Notes under the pieces: model-generated | Databases searched by the model: none | Seen by the model: the letters and a program-made list of their open reading frames with translations, nothing else | What the model was told of the DNA's origin: nothing | Assembly: GCA_964569245.1 (NCBI GenBank) | Contig: CAZMTK010000008.1 | Location: 1-64,000, forward strand | Origin: JAAYTY01 sp964569245 | Lineage (GTDB): Bacteria; Fermentibacterota; Fermentibacteria; Fermentibacterales; Fermentibacteraceae | DNA length: 64,000 nt | Direction: 5' to 3' | Position numbers and translations under genes: made by a program | Shown: positions 40,295-49,837 of the stretch, piece by piece | Numbering within the stretch: position 1 is the first letter of the stretch | How the letters are laid out: each line of letters begins with the position of its first letter

Positions 40295-41950
40295 ATGAGA
40301 AAGTTGCTTCTGCTGGTCCTGCTGGTCTCCGCTACTTCCTGCACCACCTCCGTGCGGGAGAGCGGGGATTCCTGCTCCGCAGCACGCGCCGCCATCGCCC
40401 GGGGCGACTTCGAGGAGGCCCTCGCGATCATAGAGGACGCCGTTTCAAGCTCTCCTTCGGACCCGATGATGCCCGAGTGGCTCCTGGCTCGCGCCGAAGC
40501 CCTTGCGGGCCTGGGAAGGACGCCGGAAGCCGTGCAGGAGGCCTCGGGAGTCCTCCAGTCGGCTGGCGGAGGATCCGTCAGGGGCAGGGCAGGGCTCCTT
40601 GTCGCCGAGCTCGAGGAGAGCCTCGGAAGACACTCCAGATGCCTCCAGGCGCTCGGCTCGATAGATCTCGAATGGCTTTCCCAGAGCGACGCGGAACGAG
40701 CCCGCGAACTGGCCGGTTCGTGCCTCGTGTCGGTTCCTTCAGGAGACCTCCCCGGATTGCGAAGGGACGACTGGCTGGAGCCATACGTGCTCCTCGAGAC
40801 CTACAGGAGGAGGATGTCGGAAGGCGACGCGGACAGGGCTCTCCTCGTCCGATCGGAGCTGGACAGGCTCTACCCGGGATTCATGGACAGGACGATCCCG
40901 TCCGACTCCTTGATACCGCCGGAGAGGGCGTACATAGCCGTGCTGCTCCCCATGACCGGCGACGGCTCCGTGTACGCGGCACAGATCGAGAAGGGAGCAT
41001 CCATGGCCTTCCAGAGGTCGGCAGACCTCCTGCGGCAGTGCCCGGAGCGCGTCCTGTTCGATACTCGGGGGAACCTGGAGGTTCTCGTCGAAGACGCAGT
41101 TCAGCTTGCCGCCGACCCCCGCTGCATCGCGGTGCTCGGCCCCATGACCAGCAGGGAGACTGTGGAGATAGCCGCCACGGCCTCGGCCGGAGGCCTGCCT
41201 TTCCTGTCCCCCAGCGCCACTTCGTCGGATGTCGACCGGCTGGGCGACTACGTGCACAGGCTGGTCCCCGGCGGTACGGACGAGGCTGCCGTGATGGCCG
41301 AGGTGGCCGTGCGCGACTCCGGCTGCACGAGGCTGGCGATACTCCACAGCTACACCCAGGCGTCGGTCTCGCAGGCGGAGCAGTTCGCGGCAACTGTCGA
41401 GCGCATGGGGGCGCAGGTCGTCGCCACGAGGGGGTTCAACTCGGAGGATACGGATTTCAAGGACCAGATCATAGCTATGAGGGCTCTGCGGCCCGACGGG
41501 ATCTTCCTCCCGGTGACCGCGTGGGAGGCGATACAGATCGCACCTCAGCTGAGGTTCTATTCGCTGGACGTCCCGATGTTCGGGACGTCAGGATGGGACA
41601 GCGACGTGGTGCTCCGTCTCGGAGGCGAGTCCGTCGAGGGGGCCGTGTTCACGGCGGCCTTCGGCACCGGCTCCCTCTATCCCCCGACCGCCCGGTTCGT
41701 CTTCAACTACCGGAGGCAGTTCTCGGAGGAGCCCACGCTGCTCGCTGCGCAGGGATACGATGCCGCAGGGGTGCTGCTGGCGGCGTGGTCTTCCGGGTGC
41801 CGCACCAGACAGGCTATCGAGGACTTCCTGAGAGAACTCGACCACTACGACGGAGCCTCGGGCAGGATCACCATCGGGGCGAGAACGGAGACCAGGGCGT
41901 CCTGGCCGCTCGTGCGGATCACAGGCGGGGAAGCGCTGGGAGTTGAGTAG
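40295..41950 (+). CDS. Lipoprotein with TPR and type-1 periplasmic-binding domains (LpoA-like)
   Basis: The protein has 551 residues. It has a lipobox (LVSATSC), then helical TPR-like repeats (ARGDFEEALAIIEDAV, LARAEALAGLGRTPEAVQEA). From about residue 210 it has a Leu/Ile/Val-type periplasmic-binding fold (AVLLPMTGDGSVYAAQIEKGASMAF, VLGPMTSRETVEIAATASAGGLPFLSPSATS, FGTSGWDSDVVL). This architecture matches LpoA, the outer-membrane activator of PBP1A. An ABC-transporter binding protein is less likely because no permease is nearby. GGAGGG precedes the ATG. Confidence 0.78.
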   Translation: MRKLLLLVLLVSATSCTTSVRESGDSCSAARAAIARGDFEEALAIIEDAVSSSPSDPMMPEWLLARAEALAGLGRTPEAVQEASGVLQSAGGGSVRGRAGLLVAELEESLGRHSRCLQALGSIDLEWLSQSDAERARELAGSCLVSVPSGDLPGLRRDDWLEPYVLLETYRRRMSEGDADRALLVRSELDRLYPGFMDRTIPSDSLIPPERAYIAVLLPMTGDGSVYAAQIEKGASMAFQRSADLLRQCPERVLFDTRGNLEVLVEDAVQLAADPRCIAVLGPMTSRETVEIAATASAGGLPFLSPSATSSDVDRLGDYVHRLVPGGTDEAAVMAEVAVRDSGCTRLAILHSYTQASVSQAEQFAATVERMGAQVVATRGFNSEDTDFKDQIIAMRALRPDGIFLPVTAWEAIQIAPQLRFYSLDVPMFGTSGWDSDVVLRLGGESVEGAVFTAAFGTGSLYPPTARFVFNYRRQFSEEPTLLAAQGYDAAGVLLAAWSSGCRTRQAIEDFLRELDHYDGASGRITIGARTETRASWPLVRITGGEALGVE

Positions 41951-42824
41951 CTTCTGGGGAATCGACATCGGCGGCAGCACCGTTGTCGTAGGGAGGCTGG
42001 AGGAGGACGGACGCTTCGTCCGCACGGCCGTCCTGGACAACACCGGCGGGCTCGACCCCGTGCGAGTGCTGGCGGCAGCCTCTTCGGCGATACTCGCGGA
42101 GGACCCCTCGCCCAGGGGCATCGGGGTCGGCATCGCGGGGCTGGTGGACAGGGAAGCCGGAATCCTGCACTTCTCCCCCAACCTGCCCTCGTGGGGGGGG
42201 CTCGACGTGGCCGGCGAGCTATCGGGCATCTCGGGCTCCAGGGTGATCGTGGACAACGACTGCAACGTCTTCGCCTGGGGTGCGCTTGCGACGGGACGCA
42301 TCCCCCCGCTGGGCACGAGTCTCATGATCACGATAGGAACCGGGATAGGCGGCTCGATAGTCTTCGACGGCAGGATCGCCTACGGCACCGGCTTCGCCGG
42401 TGAGTTCGGCCACATGCCTGTGGAGGCGGAGGGCGTCCCCTGTGCGTGCGGTTCCCGGGGCTGCTGGGAGATGTATGCAGCCAAGAGCGCCCTGGTCCGG
42501 TACAACCTTCGCGAGGGTGGCCGATGCCGGGATCCGGAGGGCATCTCTGCCCTGGCGAGATCGGGCGACCGAGCCGCCCTTTCGGCCTGCAGCGAGCTCG
42601 GCAGGTGGCTGGGAACCGGGCTTGCAGGGCTCGCCAACTGCTTCAGCCCATGCGGCTTCTATCTGGCGGGCGGTCTGACCGGTTCGTGGGACCTGTTCGA
42701 ACCCGCGGCGCGCCGCGAGTACTCTTCGAGGTGCAGGCACCCATGGTGCGTCAACCTCCTGGACAGCCCCTCCGACGCAGGCGCGGCCGGAGCGGCGATG
42801 ATGGCGAGGGACTCCCTGCCGTGA
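41943..42824 (+). CDS. ROK-family sugar kinase (glucokinase type)
   Basis: This 293-residue protein has an ASKHA nucleotide site (WGIDIGGSTVVVGRLEEDG), a sugar-binding NDCNVFAWGA segment and GTGIGGSIVFDG. GEFGHMPVE and the zinc-binding CACGSRGCWEMY are ROK-family signatures. It probably phosphorylates glucose or another hexose. The start is TTG, overlapping the previous stop by 8 bases. It lies between two envelope genes and is coupled to lptD by GTGA. Confidence 0.92.
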   Translation: MSSFWGIDIGGSTVVVGRLEEDGRFVRTAVLDNTGGLDPVRVLAAASSAILAEDPSPRGIGVGIAGLVDREAGILHFSPNLPSWGGLDVAGELSGISGSRVIVDNDCNVFAWGALATGRIPPLGTSLMITIGTGIGGSIVFDGRIAYGTGFAGEFGHMPVEAEGVPCACGSRGCWEMYAAKSALVRYNLREGGRCRDPEGISALARSGDRAALSACSELGRWLGTGLAGLANCFSPCGFYLAGGLTGSWDLFEPAARREYSSRCRHPWCVNLLDSPSDAGAAGAAMMARDSLP

Positions 42825-45019
42825 CTCCGATGGTCGTCCTGGTGCTGGCGCTCTCGGGCCAGGAGCCGGACTCCGTCCTGCCGGCGGATTCCGTCGCGCT
42901 CCAGATGGAGAACATAGCGTACGCCTCCGATTCGCTGGTCTTCTTCCCATCCTCGCGCAACATCGTGCTCGTGGGCGCTTCCAGGATCGACTACAGGGAC
43001 ATGACGCTCGAAGCGGACACCGTGATGTACGACGCGGGCGCTGGCTCGGTCGAGGCATCGGGCTCGCCCCAGCTCACAGACCGCGGAGAGTCCATAAGGG
43101 GCGGAAGGATGTACTACAGCCTCGTCACCAGGCGGGGACGAATAGACGACCCGGACTCCAGGTACGAGTTCGGATACTACACCGGAACCACCGTGACCCA
43201 GGTGGGCAGGCGCGAGTTCAACATCACCGACGCCAGGTTCACTACGTGCTCCGAAGACTCGGCCCACTACTACTTCTTCAGCCCGGAGATGAAGGTCTTC
43301 CAGAACGACAGGGCTGTCGCGAGGCCTGTCTACATGTACGTGGAGGACACGCCGGTCTTCTACTTCCCCTGGTGGGTCTTCCCGATCAGGACGGGCAGGC
43401 AGTCAGGCTTCACGATCCCCAAGTTCGGACAGACCTCCCGCGACGGGCGCTACCTGAGGGACCTCGGCTACTATTTCGCCTTCTCGGACTACCTGGACCT
43501 CCTCGTGTCGGGCGACATAATGGACAAGAGCCGCGTAGCCCTTTCCGCCCGGGAGAGGCACGTTCTCAGGTACGTCCACCACGGAAGCGCGGAAGTCGAG
43601 TGGCGCAGGGAGTTCCAGACCGGTTTGGACAGATGGAGGCTTTTCGGAGAGCACATTCACGACTTCTCGGACGGCTCCTCCGCACGGCTCCGAGGCGAGG
43701 TGCTGAGCGACAGGAGCTATCTGAAGGAAACCCAGCAGACGCCCGAGGCCAGGATGAACAACGAGATCAGGTCCTGGGCGAACTTCTCGCGGCCCTTCGG
43801 ACGGGCATCCCTGCAGCTTACGCTCGACAGGACCGCATACCTCGGCACTGATCCGGACAGCATCCCTGACGAGACCGAATCCGTTCAGAGCCTTCCTGAT
43901 GCAAGGCTGACAGTACCTTCGGCCCCGCTGTTCGAAGCCCCGGCTGATCCCTCGAGGAGAAGGCCCTGGCACTCCCTCTACTGGAATCTGTCCGCCCACT
44001 ACCTCTCGATGGACACGAGGAGGGAGGATTCCAGGGAGACGCACTCGGGGCTGAGGGCGCAGTCGGACATCACCGGCTCGTGGAAGCCGTGGGAGATCCT
44101 CGCATTGTCGCCGAGAGTGACAGGCACGGCCACGGTCTACGACAGGGACAGGCTGGGGGACAGGTACCCCTGGTGGCTCGCGGGTTCCGCCGGGGTCTCT
44201 GCCTCCACCGACATCTACGGAACATTCCCCACGGTGCTCCTGGGATTCTCGGCGCTCAGGCACACCATCACCCCCTCCGCAACCCTGGGATGGGTGCCGG
44301 ACACCTACCTCGCCTACGGGGACGGAGGGCTTTCGCCCGCCCCGGCGGACTCCGCGGACGACACCTACTACAGCTTCTCCGACTTCAGAGCCCCCTCGCC
44401 GGGCACTTCGCTGAGGCTTGGCCTGTTCCAGAGCCTGGAGGCGAAGAGGGTCTCCGGCGACAGGGTGGAGAGGGTGGAGCTGGCGACCCTCGAGCTGTCC
44501 GTCACTGCCGACCTTGCTGGCGCGGACACGGTTTTCTCTCCGCTCGCCGCGAGGCTGACGCTGACTCCCGGAAGCGCGCTGGGGCTCTCGGCCGACGCCT
44601 CGTGGGACCTCTACTCCTCCGAGCTCGAGCAGATAGACTTCACGACCACCCTGCGCCTCGCCGGACAGGACCAGACCCTGGTCCCGGATTCCGCCAGGTC
44701 GGCCCAGTCGGGCCTCCCGCTCCGCCTCTCAATGTCCCACTACTACAGGCTCGGGATCGGCGACGAAAGCGACCTGAGCAAGCTGAGGGCCTCGGCAGCC
44801 CTCTCGCTCAGCCCTTCCTGGTCGCTCCAGTACGACGCCTACTACGACGTCCTCGAAGGGTCCTTCGTCAGCCAGTCCTACACCCTCAGAAGGGATCTCC
44901 ACTGCTGGGAGGCGATGTTCGTGAGGCACGTCTCCGATGTGGACACCGGATTCTACTTCCGGATAAACATCAAGGATCTCCCCGACATAAAGATCGAGCA
45001 GCACGTCAGCAGCTTCTGA
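42821..45019 (+). CDS. lptD: LPS-assembly protein LptD-like (OstA domain and barrel)
   Basis: This protein of about 732 residues has a short hydrophobic N terminus and then a jelly-roll OstA-type domain (SRIDYRDMTLEADTVMYDAGAGSVEASGSPQLTDRGESIRGGRMYY). A long strand-rich barrel follows, including DTPVFYFPWWVFPIRTGRQSGFTIPKFGQTSRDGRYLRDLGYYFAFSDYLDL, the LptD signature region. It ends in VSSF. LptD inserts LPS into the outer leaflet, so this cell has LPS. The GTG start overlaps the ROK stop; an ATG at 42830 is an alternative. Confidence 0.9.
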   Translation: MTPMVVLVLALSGQEPDSVLPADSVALQMENIAYASDSLVFFPSSRNIVLVGASRIDYRDMTLEADTVMYDAGAGSVEASGSPQLTDRGESIRGGRMYYSLVTRRGRIDDPDSRYEFGYYTGTTVTQVGRREFNITDARFTTCSEDSAHYYFFSPEMKVFQNDRAVARPVYMYVEDTPVFYFPWWVFPIRTGRQSGFTIPKFGQTSRDGRYLRDLGYYFAFSDYLDLLVSGDIMDKSRVALSARERHVLRYVHHGSAEVEWRREFQTGLDRWRLFGEHIHDFSDGSSARLRGEVLSDRSYLKETQQTPEARMNNEIRSWANFSRPFGRASLQLTLDRTAYLGTDPDSIPDETESVQSLPDARLTVPSAPLFEAPADPSRRRPWHSLYWNLSAHYLSMDTRREDSRETHSGLRAQSDITGSWKPWEILALSPRVTGTATVYDRDRLGDRYPWWLAGSAGVSASTDIYGTFPTVLLGFSALRHTITPSATLGWVPDTYLAYGDGGLSPAPADSADDTYYSFSDFRAPSPGTSLRLGLFQSLEAKRVSGDRVERVELATLELSVTADLAGADTVFSPLAARLTLTPGSALGLSADASWDLYSSELEQIDFTTTLRLAGQDQTLVPDSARSAQSGLPLRLSMSHYYRLGIGDESDLSKLRASAALSLSPSWSLQYDAYYDVLEGSFVSQSYTLRRDLHCWEAMFVRHVSDVDTGFYFRINIKDLPDIKIEQHVSSF

Positions 45020-45029
45020 GGAGGCCGGA

Positions 45030-45566
45030 ATGGACGGCGGCAGGATGGACGTTCTGAAGGGCGCGATACTCCTCGAGAGGAGCGGCAGCGCTCTCTATTC
45101 GGGCCTGGCTTCCGGGTCGGCCGTTCAGGCCCTTCGCATGCTCTTCGGCAGGCTGGCGGACGAGGAGGAGATTCACAGGGCCTGGCTGGAGAGGATCTTC
45201 ATCGAGGTCTCGACGGAGGGAACGGATTCGGGGTTCTCCGCGGCCCTCCCGCCGCGCAACCGCGTCATCGAGGGCGTTCTCACGGATGAGGTGGCCGGCG
45301 GGATTGCATCCGCGTCCTTCGAATCCGCCGCCGTGGCGGCTGCGAGGGCTCTGGAGGAGCGGGCTGTCGCGTACTATGCGCATGGCGCTGCAGGCGCGGC
45401 GGACCCGGGCGAGGCCGGGTTCTACCGGATGCTCTCAGAATGGGAGGAGGAGCACCTCGAGGCGCTGACGCGCATCGAGAGCAGTCTTCACGATTCCGCC
45501 ATGCGCGACGGCGGGCTGTGGTCGTCGATTGCTCGAGAGAGATCTGACGAAGCCGGCTTCAATTGA
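45030..45566 (+). CDS. Ferritin-like/rubrerythrin-type di-iron protein
   Basis: This 178-residue four-helix bundle has the right iron ligands: Glu16, E46-x-x-H49, Glu110 and E139-x-x-H142, spread as two paired motifs (LADEEEIHR and WEEEHLE). Rubrerythrin-like proteins detoxify peroxide or store iron; the C-terminal rubredoxin domain is absent. GAGGAGG precedes the ATG, and it follows lptD by 10 bases. Confidence 0.8.
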   Translation: MDGGRMDVLKGAILLERSGSALYSGLASGSAVQALRMLFGRLADEEEIHRAWLERIFIEVSTEGTDSGFSAALPPRNRVIEGVLTDEVAGGIASASFESAAVAAARALEERAVAYYAHGAAGAADPGEAGFYRMLSEWEEEHLEALTRIESSLHDSAMRDGGLWSSIARERSDEAGFN

Positions 45567-45636
45567 TAACCGTGAATAAATCGCTGCTTGTGCTCGGGAG
45601 CCCCGTGATAGTCCGCTCTTGCGTCCGCCAGTGCGC

Positions 45637-45665
45637 TTGACAGCGCGTTCTGATGAGCCTACACT
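45637..45665 (+). promoter_or_regulatory. Strong promoter of the HU gene
   Basis: A perfect TTGACA (45637-45642) and TACACT (45660-45665) are spaced by 17 bases. The start site would be about 30 bases before the HU start codon. It is the best -35 match in the core genome part of the window. Confidence 0.75.
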
Positions 45666-45698
45666 ATGCGCTGGGGTTGTCCGAAAGGGGGTGACTCG

Positions 45699-45998
45699 GT
45701 GACAAAGAAGGATCTGGTTGCGCACGTCTCCGTGAAGGCCGGCCTGACGAAGAGGCAGGCCGGGATGGCTGTCGATGCTCTCCTCGACGGCATCACCAAC
45801 GCCATTCTCGCTCCGGAGGGCAAGGTCAGCCTCGTGGGCTTCGGCACGTTCTCGAACAAGCAGAGAGCCGCCCGGACTGGTGTGGATCCCCAGAAGGGCA
45901 CCAAGCGGGTGTTCCCGGCGAAGCGCGTTCCGCACTTCAAGGCCGGCAAGTCTCTCAAGGACCTTGTCGAGAAGGGCAAGAAGGGCAAGAAGCGCTAG
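45699..45998 (+). CDS. HU-family DNA-binding protein
   Basis: This 99-residue protein is a nucleoid protein: TKKDLVAHVSVKAGLTKRQAGMAVDALLDG, VSLVGFGTFSNKQRAARTGVDPQKGTKRVFPAKRVPHFKAGKSLK. The lysine-rich tail (EKGKKGKKR) is a short extension. The start is GTG with AGGGGGTGA upstream. It forms a single-gene unit with its own promoter and terminator. Confidence 0.96.
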   Translation: MTKKDLVAHVSVKAGLTKRQAGMAVDALLDGITNAILAPEGKVSLVGFGTFSNKQRAARTGVDPQKGTKRVFPAKRVPHFKAGKSLKDLVEKGKKGKKR

Positions 45999-46012
45999 GC
46001 TCCGGGCTCTTG

Positions 46013-46049
46013 GGCGGGGAGGCTCCTGACGGGTCCTCCCCGCCTTTTT
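46013..46049 (+). terminator. Rho-independent terminator after HU
   Basis: GGCGGGGAGG (46013-46022) pairs with CCTCCCCGCC (46035-46044), ten perfect pairs, and a run of five T follows. It lies 15 bases after the stop codon. Confidence 0.85.
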
Positions 46050-46062
46050 CGCATCCAGGGAT

Positions 46063-46863
46063 ATGCCTGCCGAACTCTCTGTGGTGATCACGACCTTCAA
46101 CAGCGTCTCCTTCATAAGGGGAGCGCTGTCGTCGCTGGCGGCCCTTCCTCCGTCAGAGGCGCCTGCCGCAGTGACTGTCGTGGACAACTGCTCGAGCGAC
46201 GGAACGGCCGATGCGGCCGCCTCATTCGAAGGAGTCCGCGTCATCCGCAACGCCAGGAACCTGGGGCTCGCGAAGGCCAACAACATCGGCGCAGCAGCGT
46301 CGCCGCCGGGCAGCATCCTGTTCCTGAATCCCGACGTCACGGTGCGCCCCGGCGCGGTTGGCGCCCTGCTGGAGCTCGAGCGCGGACAGCCTGGGGCGGC
46401 GCTCGTTGGTCCAGCGCTCGCAGCCCCGGACGGGACTCCCCAGCATCCGGCCAGGACGTTCCCCACCCTCGCGGACATCGCCGCGAGGCGGACTCCGCTG
46501 GGCCGACTCCCCTCCTCGAGGAGGAGGGTGGAACGCCATTTCGCGCCTTCGTCCGCATCGTCGCCCTGCACGGTGGACTGGATCGTGGGCGCAGCGATGC
46601 TTCTGACCTCCAGCGGCAGGGAGAGGCTCGGGCCGATGTCCGAGCGCTTCTTCCTGTACTTCGAGGATGTCGAATGGTGCTGGAGGGCCTGGAAGGAGGG
46701 CATGGAGGTCTGGTACCACCCGGGCGCGAGGCTCGTTCACGTAGCCAGGCGCGAGAGCTCGGGCCGTCCCGGCAGGGCGGCGTGGCTCCATCTGCTGAGC
46801 ATGCTTAGATTCTATCTCATGCACCCTTCCGCGCTCACGGGAACGAGGCCCTCGGCCAGGTGA
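46063..46863 (+). CDS. Family 2 glycosyltransferase (rhamnosyltransferase-like)
   Basis: This 266-residue GT-A enzyme has SVVITTFNSVSFIRGAL, VVDNCSSDGT, NLGLAKANNIG and the nucleotide-metal motif FLNPDV. FLYFEDVEWCWRAWKEG is typical of WcaA/rhamnosyltransferase-like enzymes. It should add a sugar to a cell-surface glycan. The end overlaps the next gene by GTGA. Confidence 0.92.
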   Translation: MPAELSVVITTFNSVSFIRGALSSLAALPPSEAPAAVTVVDNCSSDGTADAAASFEGVRVIRNARNLGLAKANNIGAAASPPGSILFLNPDVTVRPGAVGALLELERGQPGAALVGPALAAPDGTPQHPARTFPTLADIAARRTPLGRLPSSRRRVERHFAPSSASSPCTVDWIVGAAMLLTSSGRERLGPMSERFFLYFEDVEWCWRAWKEGMEVWYHPGARLVHVARRESSGRPGRAAWLHLLSMLRFYLMHPSALTGTRPSAR

Positions 46864-48287
46864 GCAGGCGCCCGGCGCTTCGTCTGGCCATCCCGGCCGG
46901 AGACTTCGCTCTCGTGATCGGAGTCTTCATGCTGGGCTACTGGCTCAGGCACTTCGCCCTTCCCTCAGCAGCGCCCGGAATCTTCGGCGAGCCCGGCGCA
47001 TTCAGGCTCTCTGCATACCAGTACCTCGTCTCGGGCGCGGTCATGGGAGGGGTCCAGGTGCTCATCCTGCAGGCCTTCGGAGCCTACCGAGGCGAGTGGG
47101 GTCTTGCCCACATAGAGGAGCTCGCCTGGATCCTCAGATCCTCCTTCATGGCCGTAGTCATCGCCTTCGCGGTGAGCTTCGTCACGAAGCAGCTGTTCTT
47201 CTCGAGGTTCGTCCTTGTCTTTGCATTTCCCGTGAACTCGGTCGTTCTCGCGATATGGCACTGGGTCTGCAGGCGGGCGGTCAGGTCTGCCGCCCGCCGC
47301 AGAGGGATGGCAAGGAGGACGGTGTTCTACGGCTGCGGCAGACTCGCGGCGGATCTGGCGGCCCACATGGAGGGCAAGGCGGAGGTTCCGTCCCGCGTGC
47401 TGGGCTTCGTGAGGCCCGAGGGCTCATCCGATCCGCCGGCCGTCCCGGCAGAGGCGCGACCGCAGGACCTCGAGGCGTGGCTCACAGAGAGGTCGGTGGA
47501 TCTGCTGGTCATCGCCGACACGAGCATCCCCCGCGACGAGACAGCCGCAGCGATCATCGCCTGCGAGCACGCGGGCATCTCCTACATGCTGGTCCCGGAC
47601 ATCTTCGCCCTCATGAGCCTGACGACCAGGGTCGCCGGCATTGGCGGCACGACCCTCGTCCAGTCGGTCCCCCCTCCGCTCAGGGGCTTCAGATCGCTTC
47701 TCAAGAGAGCCTTGGATCTCTCGGTCACGCTGATCCTGCTGCCTGCCCTCGCACCGCTCTTTCTGGCCATCGCAGCGCTGATCGCGGCCGACTCGGGCTT
47801 CCCGGTCTTCTATGCGCAGAAGCGTCTGGGAAGGGACAACAGGCCCTTCCGGATGATCAAGTTCAGGTCCATGCGGGTGGGAGCCGACCGCGAGAAAGAC
47901 CTCCTCTCGGGGATGAACGAGGCTTCGGGCCCCCTTTTCAAGATGAGGCGCGACCCCAGAGTCACCAGGGCCGGCCGCCTTCTTCGCCGATGGAGCCTGG
48001 ACGAGCTGCCGCAGCTCTTCAACGTCCTGGCCGGACACATGAGCCTCGTGGGGCCGAGACCTCCGCTGCCCGAAGAGGTCGAGCGATATTCCGAACGCCA
48101 TCTCAAGCGTCTTCAGACGGTGCCGGGCATCACGGGCATCTGGCAGGTGTCGGGCAGAAGCCAGCTCAGCTTCGAGGAGATGGTGAAGCTGGACGTCTAC
48201 TACGTTGACAACTGGTCCATCTGGCTCGACCTGTCGATCCTGCTGCTGACCGTCCCGGCGGCGCTGTCGCGCAGGGGCGCCTACTGA
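46860..48287 (+). CDS. Polyprenyl glycosylphosphotransferase (WbaP/WcaJ family)
   Basis: This 475-residue enzyme begins glycan repeat-unit synthesis by moving a sugar-1-phosphate to undecaprenyl phosphate. It has four N-terminal membrane helices, a central Rossmann-like domain (RRTVFYGCGRLAADLAAHM), a further membrane hairpin (LDLSVTLILLPALAPLFLAIAAL) and the catalytic domain with MIKFRSM, WSLDELPQLFNVLAGHMSLVGPRPPLPEEVE. The start is GTG. Together with the GT2 it forms a small exopolysaccharide or O-antigen cluster. Confidence 0.93.
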   Translation: MSRRPALRLAIPAGDFALVIGVFMLGYWLRHFALPSAAPGIFGEPGAFRLSAYQYLVSGAVMGGVQVLILQAFGAYRGEWGLAHIEELAWILRSSFMAVVIAFAVSFVTKQLFFSRFVLVFAFPVNSVVLAIWHWVCRRAVRSAARRRGMARRTVFYGCGRLAADLAAHMEGKAEVPSRVLGFVRPEGSSDPPAVPAEARPQDLEAWLTERSVDLLVIADTSIPRDETAAAIIACEHAGISYMLVPDIFALMSLTTRVAGIGGTTLVQSVPPPLRGFRSLLKRALDLSVTLILLPALAPLFLAIAALIAADSGFPVFYAQKRLGRDNRPFRMIKFRSMRVGADREKDLLSGMNEASGPLFKMRRDPRVTRAGRLLRRWSLDELPQLFNVLAGHMSLVGPRPPLPEEVERYSERHLKRLQTVPGITGIWQVSGRSQLSFEEMVKLDVYYVDNWSIWLDLSILLLTVPAALSRRGAY

Positions 48288-48288
48288 G

Positions 48289-49803
48289 ATGGCGGGGCGC
48301 CCCGTCATCCGCCGGTCGGCGCTCGACCACCCCTCCATCAGGTATCTCAGGGAGAACGTGATCGGGCGTGATTCGTACCTGGTCACCCCCTTCGGAAGGA
48401 AGCGGAGGATCTATCTCGACTACATCGCCTCCGGGCTGCCGTTCAAGCCGGTGGAGGACCTGATCTCGAAGGAGGTCCTGCCCTGGATGGCGAACACCCA
48501 CAGCGAGGGCAGCGAATCCAGCCGCCGAATGGCCTCGTTCATCTGCGACGCCAGGCGCACCGTGGCGGAAGCGCTGGGAGCAAGGGAAGACGATTCGGTG
48601 ATCTTCACCGGCTCGGGCTCCACAGGGGCCATAAACCACCTCATCATGGCGATGGGGCTCCGCGTGCCAGACCAGATCGCGAATGCATGCGGCTGCAGAT
48701 CGAAGGTTCCCATGGAGTTCCGTCCGGTGGTGTTCCGGTCGAGGATGGAGCACCACTCCAACGACATAGCCTGGCGCGAGACGCTCGGCGACACGCGGTT
48801 CGTCGGATTCGACAGGCAGGGTCGCATCGACTGGAGGGATCTCGAGCGCCAGCTCGCGCTTCCCGAGGTGAGGGAGCGGAAGCTCCTGATCGGGACCTTC
48901 TCGGCCGCCTCGAATGTGACCGGGATACTGAACGACGTCGATGCGCTGGCCGAGGCCATGCACGCAGGAGGAGGCTTCGCATTCTTCGACTACGCCGCCG
49001 CGGCTCCCTATCTCACAGTGGACCTGCACCCGCCCGGAGGGGAGGGCCGCAGGAAGGACGCCGTCTTCATCTCCACCCACAAGTTCATGGGCGGACCCCA
49101 GACACCTGGGATACTGGCAGCCCGCAGGAGCCTGTTCTCCTCGGGAGTGCCGGTTGTTTCGGGCGGCGGAACGGTCCTCTTCACCTCTCCGTGGGATCAC
49201 AGGTACCTCCCCGAGCTGGAATCCCGCGAGGAGGGCGGCACCCCGCCGATCGTCCAGATCATCAGGGCCGGCCTCGTGTTCAGGCTGAAGCAGGAGGTGG
49301 GCGCCGACCTGCTGGAGCGCGCGGAGGGAGAGCTGGCAGACAGAGTCATGAGACGCTTCGCCGCGAATCCGGCGATCGGCCTGCTGGGAAGCACCAGGGG
49401 GCGCAGGCTCGGGGTCTTCTCGTTCCTCCTGGACGAGGGAAGGCTCCACTACAAGCTCGCCGTCAGGCTTCTGAACGATCTACACGGCATCCAGGCCCGC
49501 TCCGGCTGCATGTGCGCGGGAACTTACGGACATCACCTGCTGCGTATCGGGAGGAGCGCCTCGAAGATCATCCGCTCGGCCATCGACAGCGGAGATGTCT
49601 GGTCGAAGCCCGGGTGGACGAGGATCTCGGTGTCGCCCCTCACCGATCCAGAGGACCTGGAACTCGCCCTGGACGCGATAGACTCGCTCTCGACAGGATA
49701 TCGCGACTACGAAAGCCTCTACGAGAGGGACGACTCGGGGGAATACGTCTGGGCCGGCAGCGGCTTCAGCGGGGAGCCGCCGAGGCTGGAGCTTTCAATC
49801 TGA
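48289..49803 (+). CDS. Class V aminotransferase (cysteine-desulfurase-like)
   Basis: This 504-residue PLP enzyme has its cofactor lysine at Lys265 in STHKFMGG. Other marks are IYLDYIASGLPFKPVE, VIFTGSGSTGAINH, HHSNDIAWRE and FFDYAAAAPYLTV. ARSGCMCAGTYGHHLL carries paired cysteines that could be a persulfide site in a desulfurase, but the longer chain differs from IscS. It may be a desulfurase or a sugar or amino acid aminotransferase. It follows the glycan genes by 1 base. Confidence 0.82.
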   Translation: MAGRPVIRRSALDHPSIRYLRENVIGRDSYLVTPFGRKRRIYLDYIASGLPFKPVEDLISKEVLPWMANTHSEGSESSRRMASFICDARRTVAEALGAREDDSVIFTGSGSTGAINHLIMAMGLRVPDQIANACGCRSKVPMEFRPVVFRSRMEHHSNDIAWRETLGDTRFVGFDRQGRIDWRDLERQLALPEVRERKLLIGTFSAASNVTGILNDVDALAEAMHAGGGFAFFDYAAAAPYLTVDLHPPGGEGRRKDAVFISTHKFMGGPQTPGILAARRSLFSSGVPVVSGGGTVLFTSPWDHRYLPELESREEGGTPPIVQIIRAGLVFRLKQEVGADLLERAEGELADRVMRRFAANPAIGLLGSTRGRRLGVFSFLLDEGRLHYKLAVRLLNDLHGIQARSGCMCAGTYGHHLLRIGRSASKIIRSAIDSGDVWSKPGWTRISVSPLTDPEDLELALDAIDSLSTGYRDYESLYERDDSGEYVWAGSGFSGEPPRLELSI

Positions 49804-49837
49804 TCGGACGCCCGCATGTGTGCGGGGGGAAGGGAAC